Source: Lachnoclostridium sp. An14 | Lineage (GTDB): Bacteria > Bacillota > Clostridia > Lachnospirales > Lachnospiraceae | Direction: 5' to 3' | Assembly: GCF_002160755.1 (NCBI RefSeq) | Contig: NZ_NFLE01000016.1 | Span: 1 to 64,000, forward strand | Length of the DNA stretch: 64,000 bases | Shown: piece by piece, positions 18,265 to 27,310 of the stretch | Position numbering within the stretch: position 1 is the first letter of the stretch | Layout of the letters: the number at the start of each line of letters is the position of its first letter | The notes under the pieces: model-generated | The model's database searches: none | Told to the model about the DNA's origin: nothing | What the model saw: the letters and a program-made list of their open reading frames with translations, nothing else | Made by a program: the position numbers and the translations under genes

Positions 18265-19350
18265 TTACCATCCCTGTTTCTTGGCCTCCCACTCCAGGAT
18301 CGAGCCGCTGTAGGCGTCGATCTTAAATTCGTATTTCATTCCGTCGTGTTTTAATTCTCCCTCGTACTCCATACGGCCGTCGTCCTCGTCCAGATGGAGG
18401 GAAACGGCGGCTGCCGGGGCGCCGGGGACGCGGTCTAAAACGGCCTGCCTGGCCTGATCCTCGGAAAGCATTCCCGTTCCCGGCTGAGGGCTGGTCTGGG
18501 CCGTCTTTGTCTCGTAGTCGTATTTGATCACGGAGCCGTCGGAAACCCGGATGTCATAGTTGTATTCTGTCCCGCCGGAGGTGAAGAATTCCACCTCGAA
18601 GATTTCCTGGCCGTCGTCAAAGTCCCGTTTGGCCTCGATGAATACCAGATCGGCCTCTGTCACTCCTGCGTGGGAGAGGGCGATGGACTGGGCCTGAGAT
18701 TCGGTGATGGAGGCGGAGGACTGGCCTGCGGGGGCTGGCTGCGGCTGGCCTGCGGAGGCCTGTGACTGGCCTGCGGGTGTCTGTGACTGGCCCGCATGGG
18801 CAGCTGCCGGGGCTTGATCTGTGCCTGCGGCCGGCTGGCCGGAGCCGGGGGCCTGGCTGGCTGGAGACTGGCCGTCAGCGGAAACTCTGGTGGAAGTTTC
18901 GCCGGAGCCGTCTGGGGAAACGGACTGGCCTTCCGCGGAAGTTCCGCCGGTTTCGCCGGCTGCCAGGATTTCGTCTGTGGAAACGGCTCCGGCTGCGCCG
19001 GGTTTCTCTGCGCCAGCGCCATCCCCGCCCGCGGCGCTGCTCAAACCCTCGATTACCACGCCGGTCATGGCGTCGATGTCGTATTCGTACTGGATTCCGT
19101 TTCCGGTAAAGTTGATCTCATAGTAAAAGGTCCCGTTTTTGCTGTCCAGGCCGGCGGAGGAAAAGTCCGCCTGAGCGGCGGGGACACCCGCGTCGTTCAG
19201 GGCTGCCTCCTTTGCGGCGGCAATGCCGATGTACTCGGCGGTGGAGGCTTTCGGGTTTCCGCCGCAGGCAGAGAGTCCCAGGACGAGAGCTCCGAGGCCA
19301 AGCGCGGACAGAAGGCGGGGCCCCCCGGGCCGCTGATTCTTATTTTTCAT
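18265..19350 (-). CDS. Lipoprotein with PepSY domains
   Basis: The 361-residue secreted lipoprotein has a signal peptide ending in lipobox LSAC, with lipidation at about Cys29. Three PepSY-like units follow: residues about 40-105 (FYYEINFTGNGIQYEYDIDA), about 210-290 (EIFEVEFFTSGGTEYNYDIR) and about 295-361 (RMEYEGELKHDGMKYEFKID). A Ser/Pro/Gln/Ala-rich linker with GQSQ-type repeats (about 110-210) separates the first from the others. PepSY modules are often linked to inhibition of proteases or to sensing at the cell surface. The adjacent histidine kinase and response regulator suggest this is their accessory or target. The start at 19350 is preferred over 19356 for SD spacing. Confidence 0.8.
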   Translation of the reverse strand: MKNKNQRPGGPRLLSALGLGALVLGLSACGGNPKASTAEYIGIAAAKEAALNDAGVPAAQADFSSAGLDSKNGTFYYEINFTGNGIQYEYDIDAMTGVVIEGLSSAAGGDGAGAEKPGAAGAVSTDEILAAGETGGTSAEGQSVSPDGSGETSTRVSADGQSPASQAPGSGQPAAGTDQAPAAAHAGQSQTPAGQSQASAGQPQPAPAGQSSASITESQAQSIALSHAGVTEADLVFIEAKRDFDDGQEIFEVEFFTSGGTEYNYDIRVSDGSVIKYDYETKTAQTSPQPGTGMLSEDQARQAVLDRVPGAPAAAVSLHLDEDDGRMEYEGELKHDGMKYEFKIDAYSGSILEWEAKKQGW

Positions 19351-19475
19351 ACACATCCCTCTTTTCGCTGCGTTTCCGGCGGCGGGAAACGGCTCCTGCC
19401 GCCGGGGATTTCTTTTATTATATCTGGAAATATATCAGACAGACATTAAAAAAATGTTAGAAACTGGCTCCTGGC

Positions 19476-20825
19476 TTACGATACCGGAAGGCGGACCGTA
19501 AAGCGGCTGCCTTGTCCCGGCTGGCTTTCCACCGCCACAGAGCCTCCGTGGAGCAGTACGATCTGCCGGATCATAGACAGCCCCAGGCCCAGGCCGGAAC
19601 CAGCTTCCCGGGACGTTTTTACCTGGTAGAACCGCTGCCAGATCTTTTCCTGTTCTTCCGCCGGGATGCCGATGCCGTCGTCCTCCACCTCCAGGACAGC
19701 CCAGGAATGGTCGGTGTACAGGCGCAGGATGATGCGGCCGTTTTCCCGCCCGTATTTTCTGGCGTTGTCCAGGAGGTTTCCCATGACGCGGGAGATCAGA
19801 AATGGGTCGACGCCGGCGAAAACACCGTCCTGGATCTGGGTCTCCAGGGAGATGCCCCCCTCGCCGCTGTCCTGCTCCTCACAGAGAATCCGGGCCATTT
19901 CACTTAAGTTTGTCCGCTCCTTTTTCAGCTTTTGGGTGCCCAGATCCAGGCGGGTCATATCCAGAAGACGGCTGATGAGAAGGGACATTTTCTGGGCCTG
20001 GCGGTCGATGACCTCGATGGCCTCCCGGTATTCTTCCGCGGTGCCGGCGTGTTTTTTGGCGTAGCTGCACTGGGCCAGGATCACGGCAGTGGGGGTGCGC
20101 AGCTCGTGGGAGGCGTCGGAGGTGAACTGTTTTTCCGCCTCAAAGGCCTGTTCCAACCGCTCAAACATATGGTCAAAGGAGCTGGAGAGACGGCTCACCT
20201 CGTCCCGCCCTTCCGGCAGGCCGATGCGCCTGGTTAGATCCTGGCCTTCGCTGATGGTTTCCGCCACGTCCGCGATGCGGGAGATGGGAGCCAGGGCCCG
20301 CCGGGCCATGAGGTAGCCCCCCGCGGCGGCCAGCAGGATGAGAAAGGGCAGCACGATGGAAAATATGGTGAAAATGCTGTCTGCCATCTGCCCGCTGTCA
20401 GCGCTCCTTAACACTCCTCGAAGCCAGACGCCGTCCTCCCAGCCGGAGGGAATCCAGAAATCCAGCACGTAAAAATCCCCGTCTCCGCCGGCCACAAATT
20501 TGGTCACTCCGTTTTCCAGCTCCGTTTCCACGGGGAAGGAAGGGGGCGTCTGGCCGGAGAGAAGGGCGCCGTTTTTGCTGTAGATCAGCATATACACGTC
20601 GTTGGTGTAGAAACGGAAGTCCGGGGAGAGGGACAGGGCGCCGTTTTCCAGGGAAACCTCCGTCAGATTACCGCGGACGGTGAGAGAGAGGATGTTAAAG
20701 GCCTCTTTTTCCGCCACCCGGCCGCTGACCAGCAGGATCAGCCCCAGGCAGAGGGCGGCCGTCAGGGCCATAAAGCTGGTAAACCATAGGGTGAGCTTGC
20801 CTTTGATGGAAAAACGCCGTCTCAT
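19476..20825 (-). CDS. Two-component sensor histidine kinase
   Basis: The 449-residue membrane kinase has a first TM segment at residues about 12-33, an extracellular domain of about 125 residues, a second TM segment near 160-180, a HAMP linker, the HisKA motif ASHELRTP (His about 239), and an HATPase domain with NLLDNARKYG, DDGIGIP and GSGLGLGLSMI. It overlaps the upstream response regulator by 4 bp, so the pair is translationally coupled, and it is followed by the PepSY lipoprotein gene. The extracellular signal is unknown. Confidence 0.92.
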   Translation of the reverse strand: MRRRFSIKGKLTLWFTSFMALTAALCLGLILLVSGRVAEKEAFNILSLTVRGNLTEVSLENGALSLSPDFRFYTNDVYMLIYSKNGALLSGQTPPSFPVETELENGVTKFVAGGDGDFYVLDFWIPSGWEDGVWLRGVLRSADSGQMADSIFTIFSIVLPFLILLAAAGGYLMARRALAPISRIADVAETISEGQDLTRRIGLPEGRDEVSRLSSSFDHMFERLEQAFEAEKQFTSDASHELRTPTAVILAQCSYAKKHAGTAEEYREAIEVIDRQAQKMSLLISRLLDMTRLDLGTQKLKKERTNLSEMARILCEEQDSGEGGISLETQIQDGVFAGVDPFLISRVMGNLLDNARKYGRENGRIILRLYTDHSWAVLEVEDDGIGIPAEEQEKIWQRFYQVKTSREAGSGLGLGLSMIRQIVLLHGGSVAVESQPGQGSRFTVRLPVS

Positions 20826-21496
20826 TCTGCCTCCTTGATCATCCAGCCGGAGCCCCAGACGGTGCGGATCAGCTTTTTGGGGGAACCGCCGTCAATTTTC
20901 TTCCGAAGATAGCTGATGTAGACGTCCACCACGTTGGAACCGCCGCTGTAGTCGTAGTTCCAGATGTGGTTTTCGATTTTTTCCCGGGAGAGGACGATGC
21001 CGGGGTTCATGCACATATATTCCAGGATGGCGTACTCCTTGGAGGACAGCTCGATGGTACGCCCTGCGCGGACAGCCCTGTGGCTGCCGGTGTCTAAGGA
21101 TAAGTCGCCTACCTGGAGCACGCTGGATCTGTGGGAGCTGCGTTTCCTGGTCATGGAGCGGATGCGGGCCAGCAGCTCGTCAAAGTCGAAGGGCTTGACC
21201 AGATAGTCGTCCGCCCCGGAGTCCAGGCCGTTTACCCGGTCGGCGATGCTGTCTCTGGCGGTGAGGAACATGACGGGCAGATCCATGCCCCTTTGTCTCA
21301 CCGCCTTTAACACCGCAAGCCCATCCATTTTCGGCATCATAATGTCCAACACCGCGCCGTCGTACTCCGTGTGCTCCAGGTAGTACAGGGCCTCCTCCCC
21401 GTCGAAACAGGCGTCCACCCCATAGCCCTCCTTTTCCAGCACTTTCGCAATCAGCCGGTTTAAATCCCTCTCGTCCTCGGCTACCAAAATCCTCAT
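20822..21496 (-). CDS. OmpR/PhoB-type response regulator
   Basis: The 224-residue protein has a receiver domain with the acidic pair ED at residues 7-8, phospho-acceptor Asp51 in VLDIMMPKMDG and Lys in the VKPFD loop. The C-terminal winged helix includes SSKEYAILEYMCMNPG and VVDVYISYLRKKID. The start is taken as 21496 because AAGGAGG lies 4-5 bp upstream and the protein then begins MRILVAEDE, as usual for the family. A longer in-frame version to 21583 has an atypical N-terminus. The likely targets are this operon and the PepSY gene. Confidence 0.92.
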   Translation of the reverse strand: MRILVAEDERDLNRLIAKVLEKEGYGVDACFDGEEALYYLEHTEYDGAVLDIMMPKMDGLAVLKAVRQRGMDLPVMFLTARDSIADRVNGLDSGADDYLVKPFDFDELLARIRSMTRKRSSHRSSVLQVGDLSLDTGSHRAVRAGRTIELSSKEYAILEYMCMNPGIVLSREKIENHIWNYDYSGGSNVVDVYISYLRKKIDGGSPKKLIRTVWGSGWMIKEAE

Positions 21497-21765
21497 ATGA
21501 CCTCCTTGCGCCGCCGCGCGTATTTCGAATACCGTCAGGCAGATGGCTGGAACGCCGCAGGCGTGAAACCATCTGGCTTTCATGATTCGTGATCACCGCG
21601 TGAGCGGCCATGTCTGTTTTGTGATAGAAGATAAGGTTATTATAAGGGATGGGAGGGGGTGGGGTCTAATGGTTTTTGTGATAAGGGGTAAAAATGTTTC
21701 AGACGCTCATGTAATTACACCGGAAGACAGGGGCTGGAATAGCAGTTTTACATGATATAGCGTAA

Positions 21766-22323
21766 TTAAAACAAAATAATGCCAAATACAGCGGCTATGA
21801 CAATCAATAGGATTGGCGAGAACTCTTTCTTCTTTCGCAACGGATAGACAATCGACAGCGCGGTGAGGATAATCAAAAGGAAAAGGGCTGACCAATCGAG
21901 GACAATGCCATCTTGCCCGCCGAATACAGATGTGAAAGCCATGCAGACGCCGGTTGCAAGGATAATTCCCATTAAGCAGGGCTTGATTCCTCTTAATACC
22001 GCCTGCACATTTCTATGCTTGAGCCATTTCCGCAGGAACATGGTGACAAGCAGGATAATGATAAAAGACGGCAGTACTACACCTGATGTGGCGGCAATCG
22101 CACCTCCGATGCCCGCTTGAGAACCTCCAATGTACGTTGCGGCATTTACCATGATTGGCCCAGGTGTTGATTCACTGAGCGCCACCATATTGCCAAACAT
22201 GGTTTCCGTCATCCACCCCTGCGCCAGGACACTTTCTTTGATAAGAGGAATGGCTCCGTAAGCGCCGCCAAAAGCAAACAGTCCTATTTTGAAAAATTCC
22301 CAAAAAAGAGCCAGGTAAATCAT
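21766..22323 (-). CDS. Chromate-transporter family protein, second half
   Basis: The 185-residue membrane protein begins MIYLALFWEFFKIGLFAFGGAYGAIPLI, the N-terminal signature of a short-chain CHR protein, and has about five to six hydrophobic segments. Short CHR proteins work as pairs of two homologous halves, and the partner lies directly upstream with a 4-bp overlap. Chromate efflux is the family's named role, but the physiological substrate in anaerobes is uncertain. The region is visibly more AT-rich than its neighbours. Confidence 0.85.
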   Translation of the reverse strand: MIYLALFWEFFKIGLFAFGGAYGAIPLIKESVLAQGWMTETMFGNMVALSESTPGPIMVNAATYIGGSQAGIGGAIAATSGVVLPSFIIILLVTMFLRKWLKHRNVQAVLRGIKPCLMGIILATGVCMAFTSVFGGQDGIVLDWSALFLLIILTALSIVYPLRKKKEFSPILLIVIAAVFGIILF

Positions 22324-22898
22324 TTTTGCACCCCTTTCCCATTAGGCAGTGTAAATATACAAAAGCTGGCAATTCCCGCAATCAGGATCAGATAAATCGT
22401 TGAGAAACGGATGCCGGACAGATTGAGCGCCAGGACAATCACAAAAAACACTGCGGCGAACGCGATACTTACCGATTTGTCAGGTGTCTTTTTTAGCATC
22501 TTTTTTATCATTTTTACTGCCGCCTGCATAATCAGGACAGCAACAGCGATCCGGATTCCCTTAAAGGCATTTGCGGCAAGCGGAAAACTTAGAAAACTTT
22601 CGAAGAAGGTGGATATGAATAAAATAATAAAAAATGACGGCAGTACGATACCCACAGTTGCGGCAATAGCTCCAGCAAGCCCGGCTTGTTTATATCCGGT
22701 ATAAGTAGCGCAGTTTATGGCGATGGGACCTGGTGTCGATTCAGCAACCACAGTCACATCCATAAGCTCCTCGGAAGTGATCCATTGCTTTTTTTCCACA
22801 CATTCATGATCCAAAAGGGAAATCATGGCATATCCGCCGCCAAAAGTGAACGCGCCAATTTTGGCAAAGGTCAAAAAGAGTTCGGGAAGAATCTTCAT
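22320..22898 (-). CDS. Chromate-transporter family protein, first half
   Basis: The 192-residue short CHR protein carries FLTFAKIGAFTFGGGYAMISLL at its N-terminus and VAESTPGPIAINCATYTGYKQAG in the conserved PGP region. It is homologous to the downstream 185-residue half and overlaps it and the upstream ArsR gene by 4 bp each, forming a tightly coupled three-gene operon. It presumably forms a heterodimeric anion exporter with the downstream gene product. Confidence 0.85.
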   Translation of the reverse strand: MKILPELFLTFAKIGAFTFGGGYAMISLLDHECVEKKQWITSEELMDVTVVAESTPGPIAINCATYTGYKQAGLAGAIAATVGIVLPSFFIILFISTFFESFLSFPLAANAFKGIRIAVAVLIMQAAVKMIKKMLKKTPDKSVSIAFAAVFFVIVLALNLSGIRFSTIYLILIAGIASFCIFTLPNGKGVQK

Positions 22899-23230
22899 TT
22901 AGCATTTCCCTCCTTAAATTCACATTGACAAACCGTTGTATTCCGATCCAGTTTCTGGGATTGCTCATACATCTTCTGGACTGACTTGAAAAGTTGATGA
23001 ACGGCTTCCGGGCTCGGCAGGTAATGTGTGTGATAACCGTACTTTTCTCCATAGACCAATCCGGCTTCCCGCATGACTTTCATGTGCTGGGAAATGGCAG
23101 ATTCGCTGATTCCCATTTTTTTGGAGAGAGAGCGCACACAATGTTTGCGTTCCAGCAGGCAGGTCCAGATGCGGTATCGCGTCGGTTCGCCCAAGGCTTT
23201 CATAATGCTTTCAGTATCTATAAATACCAC
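22895..23230 (-). CDS. ArsR-family winged-helix repressor
   Basis: The 111-residue protein has the ArsR fold with recognition helix ISESAISQHMKVMREAGLV. Cys in LLERKHCVRSL and the C-terminal TTVCQC cysteines could bind metal or sense redox. It heads the chr operon and is the likely local repressor. The start used is a GTG at 23230 directly after an AAGAAGG sequence, an unusually short spacing; a start at the internal MKALGEP is possible. Confidence 0.82.
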   Translation of the reverse strand: MVFIDTESIMKALGEPTRYRIWTCLLERKHCVRSLSKKMGISESAISQHMKVMREAGLVYGEKYGYHTHYLPSPEAVHQLFKSVQKMYEQSQKLDRNTTVCQCEFKEGNAK

Positions 23231-23255
23231 CTTCTTTTATTTTAGTATTAGCTTA

Positions 23256-23284
23256 ATTATATAATCGGTTTTTATTTAAGTCAA
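23256..23284 (-). promoter_or_regulatory. Promoter of the arsR-chr operon
   Basis: On the minus strand TTGACT (23279-23284) and a perfect TATAAT (23256-23261) are separated by 17 bp, 26 bp before the gene start. The surrounding AT-rich sequence probably holds the ArsR operator. Confidence 0.75.
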
Positions 23285-23780
23285 TGCTAAAACAAATAGT
23301 GAGGAGTTTGCAATGATGAAAGATACAGGTGAGGTTTGATTTGCTTTTCGGTATGGCTTAATTTGGGGATTTCTTCTTTTTGGATCTATTTTTTTGCGGT
23401 CTAGTTCTCTGGATTTGCCTCCCGTTCCTTTTCTTCGATATAAAAACGAAAACGTGCAGCCTTCACGCAACCGGAATTACGCGAAAGCTACACGTTGTGC
23501 CTTCATCATAATGGAAATAGGAGGAAATTTCAAAGGGACTTTTTCACAAAAACCCTGTAGATGCTATTTGGGGAAAACGCCTTCCCAGGCGCTGTCCTCC
23601 GGGAAACAGGAGCTGACCCGGTCTGTATTGTGAAAATCGTACAAATATCAGCGGAGTTATGGTTCAGCGGCCTGACTGCCTCGATGTTTGAACGTCTCCG
23701 CTGCTCTTTTCCAGCTCTGCCATAGAAAACCCGGCTAAAGGAACCGTTTCCCAGCTCTTATTACCAAATACTGTCCAATA
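23285..23780. other. Intergenic region without recognised gene
   Basis: About 500 bp between the 3' end of the oxidoreductase gene and the chr promoter. The short open frames have no ribosome-binding sites or family features. No clear terminator was recognised. Confidence 0.5.
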
Positions 23781-25697
23781 TCACAGCTCCCGTCCCAGCA
23801 GATACCCCTGGGTAATTGCCGCGCCGGCCAGCCCTACCTTGGCGGCATCGCCGATCACCCGCACGTCGTAGCCCCGTTCCTTCAGCTCGTCCGCCAGTCT
23901 GGTTTCCGGTCTGGAGCCCACGGAGAGAACGACCGTATCTGCGGGCACTTCCTCGTTTACCGCGCCGGAGAGGACCACAGAGCCGTCTTTGATCTCCGTA
24001 ACCGTTGTTTTCGTGCAGATGCGCACCTTGTTCTTTTCCAGGTCTGCCAGAAGTCCCCATCTGGGCACCACCAGCTCGTCGGTGGCGATGTCGTCCATCA
24101 TTTCCACGAGGGTGACGTTCTTTAAGTTGGAGGCCAGATGGTTGGCAGTTTCCGCGCCCACACAGCCGCCGCCGATGACGACGATCCTGGCTCCGGTATT
24201 GGCAGCCCCGGAGAGGACGTCGTGGGAGGTCACCACGTTGGGGCCGTCTGCTCCCGGAATCCTCGGAATCACGGGAACGGCTCCGGTGGCGGCGATCACC
24301 ACGTCAGGCTTTTCCAGATCCACCAGCTCTTTGGTCACTTCCGTTTCCAGAATCACCGGAACGCCCAGGTTCTCCAGCTGATGGAGCTGCCAGGTGATGA
24401 AGGACGTGATCTCTCCTTTTCCGGCCGGCACGGCTCCCAGACGGAACTGGCCGCCGGCCCAGCGTCCCTTTTCATAAACTTTTACGCGGTGACCGGCCTC
24501 CGCCGCGGAGATGGCGGCCTGCAGCCCGCCGGGGCCTGCGCCGATGACCATGACCTTTTTCGCCTCCCCGGCGTGAACCGGCAGATACTCGCTCTCATGC
24601 CCGAGGGTGGGATTTAAAATACACTCTCCGGGAACATTTGCCAGCAGTTTTCCGATGCAGCCGTGATGGCAGCCGATGCAGGTGCGGATGTCGTCGAAAC
24701 GGCCTTCCTTCGCCTTGTTGGGCGTCTCCGGGTCAGCCAGGGACTGGCGGCCGAAGGAAACCAGATCGGCCTTCCCGCAGGACAGTACATTTTCCGCAAT
24801 CCGCACATCGTTGTAGCGGCCGACGGTGATCACCGGGAGAGAGGTGACCTGTTTCACCTCTGCCGCCATGTCGGCGATCCAGGCGTGTCCGCAGTACATG
24901 GACGGAATCACGGTGTCGAAGGAGCGGTACACTCCGGCGGTTACGTGTACATAGCTGATTCCTGCCTGCTCCAGGTAGGGAACGATGGTTTTTGTGTCTT
25001 CAATGTTGCGTCCGCCGGTTACGTACTCGTCGGAGGAAATACGGTAGCCTACGATAAAATCATCGCCGCATTTCCTGCGGATGTCGCGGATGATTTCCAG
25101 GGCGAAACGGATCCGGTTCTGCAGGGGTCCGCCGTAGGCGTCTGTCCGCTTATTAGAATAAGGAGACATAAACTGGGCGATCAGGTAGCCGTGAGCTCCG
25201 TGGATTTCCACGCCGTCAAATCCCGCCTCCTTGGCCCGTCTGGCGCAGTCGCCGTAGTGGGAGACGGTGGCATGGATTTCTTCTAAGGTCATTTCGTGAG
25301 GCATATCCGGGCTGAAAGGGCAGGGGATGGCAGAGGGAGCCCACGGCGCCTGTCCGATGACGGCCCGGCTGGTCTGCCTGCCGGCGTGGTAAATCTGGGC
25401 AATCAGAACGGTGCCGTGCTGATGGATGCGCCGGGTAAACTCCCGGAAACCGTCGATCTGACTGTCATTCCACAGGCCAGGCAGGTATTTGAACCCTTTG
25501 CCCTCCGGGGACACGGCAAAATCCTCGGTGATAATCATACCAAAGCCGCCTTTGGCCTTTGCCTCGTGATAAGCGGTGAATTTTTCCGTACAGGTGCCGT
25601 CCTCGTTGCAGTAGTTCATAACCATGGCGGGAACCACGCAGCGGTTTTTCAAAGTTTTCCCATTGATGGAAAATGGGCTGAATAAGTGATCTAACAT
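23781..25697 (-). CDS. Old Yellow Enzyme-family FMN/Fe-S/FAD oxidoreductase (2,4-dienoyl-CoA reductase/enoate reductase type)
   Basis: The 638-residue protein has an N-terminal FMN-binding TIM barrel (residues 1 to about 330; motifs YHAGRQ, GFDGVEIHGAHGYLIAQF and SNKRTDAYGG). A [4Fe-4S] cluster motif, CIGCHHGC...C (about 336-355), follows, then an FAD/NAD(P)H domain with GAGPGG (about 385) and a second Rossmann motif, VIGGGCVGAE. This is the layout of FadH, bile-acid BaiCD/BaiH and clostridial enoate reductases, which reduce activated C=C bonds with NAD(P)H. The substrate is not determinable. The divergent TetR gene and shared operators indicate induction by the substrate or a similar ligand. 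Confidence 0.9.
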   Translation of the reverse strand: MLDHLFSPFSINGKTLKNRCVVPAMVMNYCNEDGTCTEKFTAYHEAKAKGGFGMIITEDFAVSPEGKGFKYLPGLWNDSQIDGFREFTRRIHQHGTVLIAQIYHAGRQTSRAVIGQAPWAPSAIPCPFSPDMPHEMTLEEIHATVSHYGDCARRAKEAGFDGVEIHGAHGYLIAQFMSPYSNKRTDAYGGPLQNRIRFALEIIRDIRRKCGDDFIVGYRISSDEYVTGGRNIEDTKTIVPYLEQAGISYVHVTAGVYRSFDTVIPSMYCGHAWIADMAAEVKQVTSLPVITVGRYNDVRIAENVLSCGKADLVSFGRQSLADPETPNKAKEGRFDDIRTCIGCHHGCIGKLLANVPGECILNPTLGHESEYLPVHAGEAKKVMVIGAGPGGLQAAISAAEAGHRVKVYEKGRWAGGQFRLGAVPAGKGEITSFITWQLHQLENLGVPVILETEVTKELVDLEKPDVVIAATGAVPVIPRIPGADGPNVVTSHDVLSGAANTGARIVVIGGGCVGAETANHLASNLKNVTLVEMMDDIATDELVVPRWGLLADLEKNKVRICTKTTVTEIKDGSVVLSGAVNEEVPADTVVLSVGSRPETRLADELKERGYDVRVIGDAAKVGLAGAAITQGYLLGREL

Positions 25698-25770
25698 AGT
25701 ACCAACCTCCTGAGATGAATGTGTAGCCGGCTGTGAAATTCGAATTCGTTGTTATTATATTAACATAGAT

Positions 25771-25820
25771 TGACCCATGAGTCAATAGTGACTTGTAAGT
25801 CAATAATGACCTAAAAGTCA
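25771..25820. promoter_or_regulatory. Three tandem TGAC-N6-GTCA operators
   Basis: Palindromes TGAC-N6-GTCA start at 25771, 25789 and 25807, exactly 18 bp apart, all flanked by A/T. They overlap the -35 region expected for the minus-strand oxidoreductase and lie between it and the divergent TetR gene. The TetR protein at 25945 is the obvious candidate to bind them. Confidence 0.75.
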
Positions 25821-25874
25821 ATTGTTTTGCCTCTATGTTCAAAATCCAGGGAAAAGTATGGAACCCGGAAACAA

Positions 25875-25903
25875 TTTACTTTTCCAGCCAGATATATTAT
25901 AAT
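25875..25903 (+). promoter_or_regulatory. Promoter of the TetR-family gene
   Basis: TTTACT (25875-25880) and a perfect TATAAT (25898-25903) are separated by 17 bp, 42 bp before the ATG. Confidence 0.65.
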
Positions 25904-25944
25904 GTGTGTCACGAATATAAGGCACGAGGACGGAGGTAGGACAA

Positions 25945-26529
25945 ATGGCCATATCGGAGGAGAAAAGCCGGCAGATCCAGGATGAGAGGCGCCGCCAGAT
26001 CCTGGATACGGCCCTGCTGCTTTTTGACGAGCAGGGATATTCCAATACAAAGATCAGCGATATTTCAGAAAAAGCGGGCATCAGCAAGGGGTTGGTGTAT
26101 CGGTATTTCCGGTCAAAGGAGGAAATTTTCTTTGCTTTGCAGGATAAAATAGATGTCTGTCTTGATGAATGTTTCTCCATGCCATCCGCGCTGGAGGGCA
26201 TCCGCCTGTTCAGCCTGCGGCTGCTGTCGTATCCTTATTATAATGAATACGTCCCGCCGCTGCGGGTGTACTTTAGCGCCCTGGTGAGAGGAGAGGTCAG
26301 CCTGGACACGGAGGAAAATCCCATTCGGGAGGATTTTGGAAGGGAATATTTCGGCTCTTTATTTAAGAGAGGGCAGGAGGAAGGCGTTTTCAAAGAGGGG
26401 GACAGCCAGCTGTTTGGAGATATTTACTGGAAATATCTGCTGGGCTGCCTGGCCACGATGTGCCAGCCTGGGAAACAAAAGGAATCTCATCCCGATGTGG
26501 ATGAGGCGCTGGAGCTGTTTCGGAAATGA
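25945..26529 (+). CDS. TetR/AcrR-family regulator
   Basis: The 194-residue protein has an N-terminal TetR helix-turn-helix: ILDTALLLFDEQGYSNTKISDISEKAGISKGLVYRYF at residues about 17-53. A helical ligand-binding domain follows. It is transcribed away from the Old Yellow Enzyme-type gene across a region with three palindromic sites, so it probably represses that gene and itself. The ligand is unknown. Confidence 0.9.
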   Translation: MAISEEKSRQIQDERRRQILDTALLLFDEQGYSNTKISDISEKAGISKGLVYRYFRSKEEIFFALQDKIDVCLDECFSMPSALEGIRLFSLRLLSYPYYNEYVPPLRVYFSALVRGEVSLDTEENPIREDFGREYFGSLFKRGQEEGVFKEGDSQLFGDIYWKYLLGCLATMCQPGKQKESHPDVDEALELFRK

Positions 26530-26535
26530 TGAAAA

Positions 26536-26590
26536 TGTGTGCCCATCCCGCCGGAGGCTTTTATGTCATAGGAAACGAAACCTCCGATGG
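26536..26590 (-). repeat. Degenerate intergenic repeat (type 1 remnant)
   Basis: On the minus strand GTTTCCTATGACATAAAAGCC and CTCCGGCGGGATGGGCACAC match the type 1 unit at 50616. It lies 3' of the minus-strand rubrerythrin gene, in the same orientation. Confidence 0.6.
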
Positions 26591-26593
26591 TAT

Positions 26594-26627
26594 AAAAAAG
26601 GAGAGGCATGGCCTCTCCCGTTTTTTT
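26594..26627. terminator. Bidirectional terminator between tetR and rbr
   Basis: GGAGAGGC-ATG-GCCTCTCC (26600-26618) is a perfect 8-bp stem, with an A-run on the left and seven Ts on the right. It serves the converging TetR and rubrerythrin genes. Confidence 0.85.
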
Positions 26628-26666
26628 CCGATCTCAATTTTTTAACAAGCCGCAGCAAAAAGGAGA

Positions 26667-27203
26667 TTAATAATTCTCCACCTTTCTCTCAAAGTAAGCC
26701 TTCGGATGGTTGCAGCACGGACATACCTCCGGAGCCTCCTCGCCCTCGTGGATGTATCCGCAGTTGCGGCACTTCCAGCCTAAGGGGGCGTCGCCCTTGA
26801 AGGTCTTGTCGTTCTTGTAGCTCTCTAACAGCTTTAAGTAGCGTCTCTCGTGAGCGGCCTCAACCTTGGCAACCAGCTCAAACTTCACAGCCAGCTCCTC
26901 AAAGCCTTCCTCGCGGGCCTCTCTGGCCATGCGGGCATACATATCGGTCCACTCGTAGTTCTCGCCTGCGGCAGCATCCTCTAAGTTCGCGGCTACGTCA
27001 CCGATGCCATGGAACTCTTTAAACCACATTTTCGCGTGCTCTTTCTCCTGGTCAGCGGTCTCCTGATACAGAGCGGCAAGCTGCTCGTATCCTGCCTTCT
27101 TAGCGGCAGAGGCATAGTATGTATATTTGTTTCTGGCCTGGGACTCGCCTGCGAATGCGGCAAGTAAGTTCTGCTCCGTCTTGGTTCCTGCGTATTTGGA
27201 CAT
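26667..27203 (-). CDS. rbr: Rubrerythrin
   Basis: Rubrerythrin is a cytosolic di-iron peroxidase that protects anaerobes from hydrogen peroxide. The 178-residue protein has a ferritin-like four-helix domain with the iron ligands in [21 protein letters not shown] and [12 protein letters not shown]-terminal rubredoxin domain follows, with [10 protein letters not shown] and [18 protein letters not shown] precedes the ATG. The upstream region has only a partial match to the AGTAAC-type motif seen before the next two genes. Confidence 0.95.
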   Translation of the reverse strand: MSKYAGTKTEQNLLAAFAGESQARNKYTYYASAAKKAGYEQLAALYQETADQEKEHAKMWFKEFHGIGDVAANLEDAAAGENYEWTDMYARMAREAREEGFEELAVKFELVAKVEAAHERRYLKLLESYKNDKTFKGDAPLGWKCRNCGYIHEGEEAPEVCPCCNHPKAYFERKVENY

Positions 27204-27310
27204 GATATACCTCCTTAAATGTTTGATAAAAGTGAAATAGTTACTCCTAACAGCCTAATCATATCACTTCTTGTCAGAATAAACAAGGAATAATATGGAA
27301 ATTTTTGGTG

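Noticed and set aside
23394-23633. Open frames between the chr promoter and the oxidoreductase gene
   Set aside because: No ribosome-binding site and no recognised domain; base composition is like surrounding intergenic DNA.
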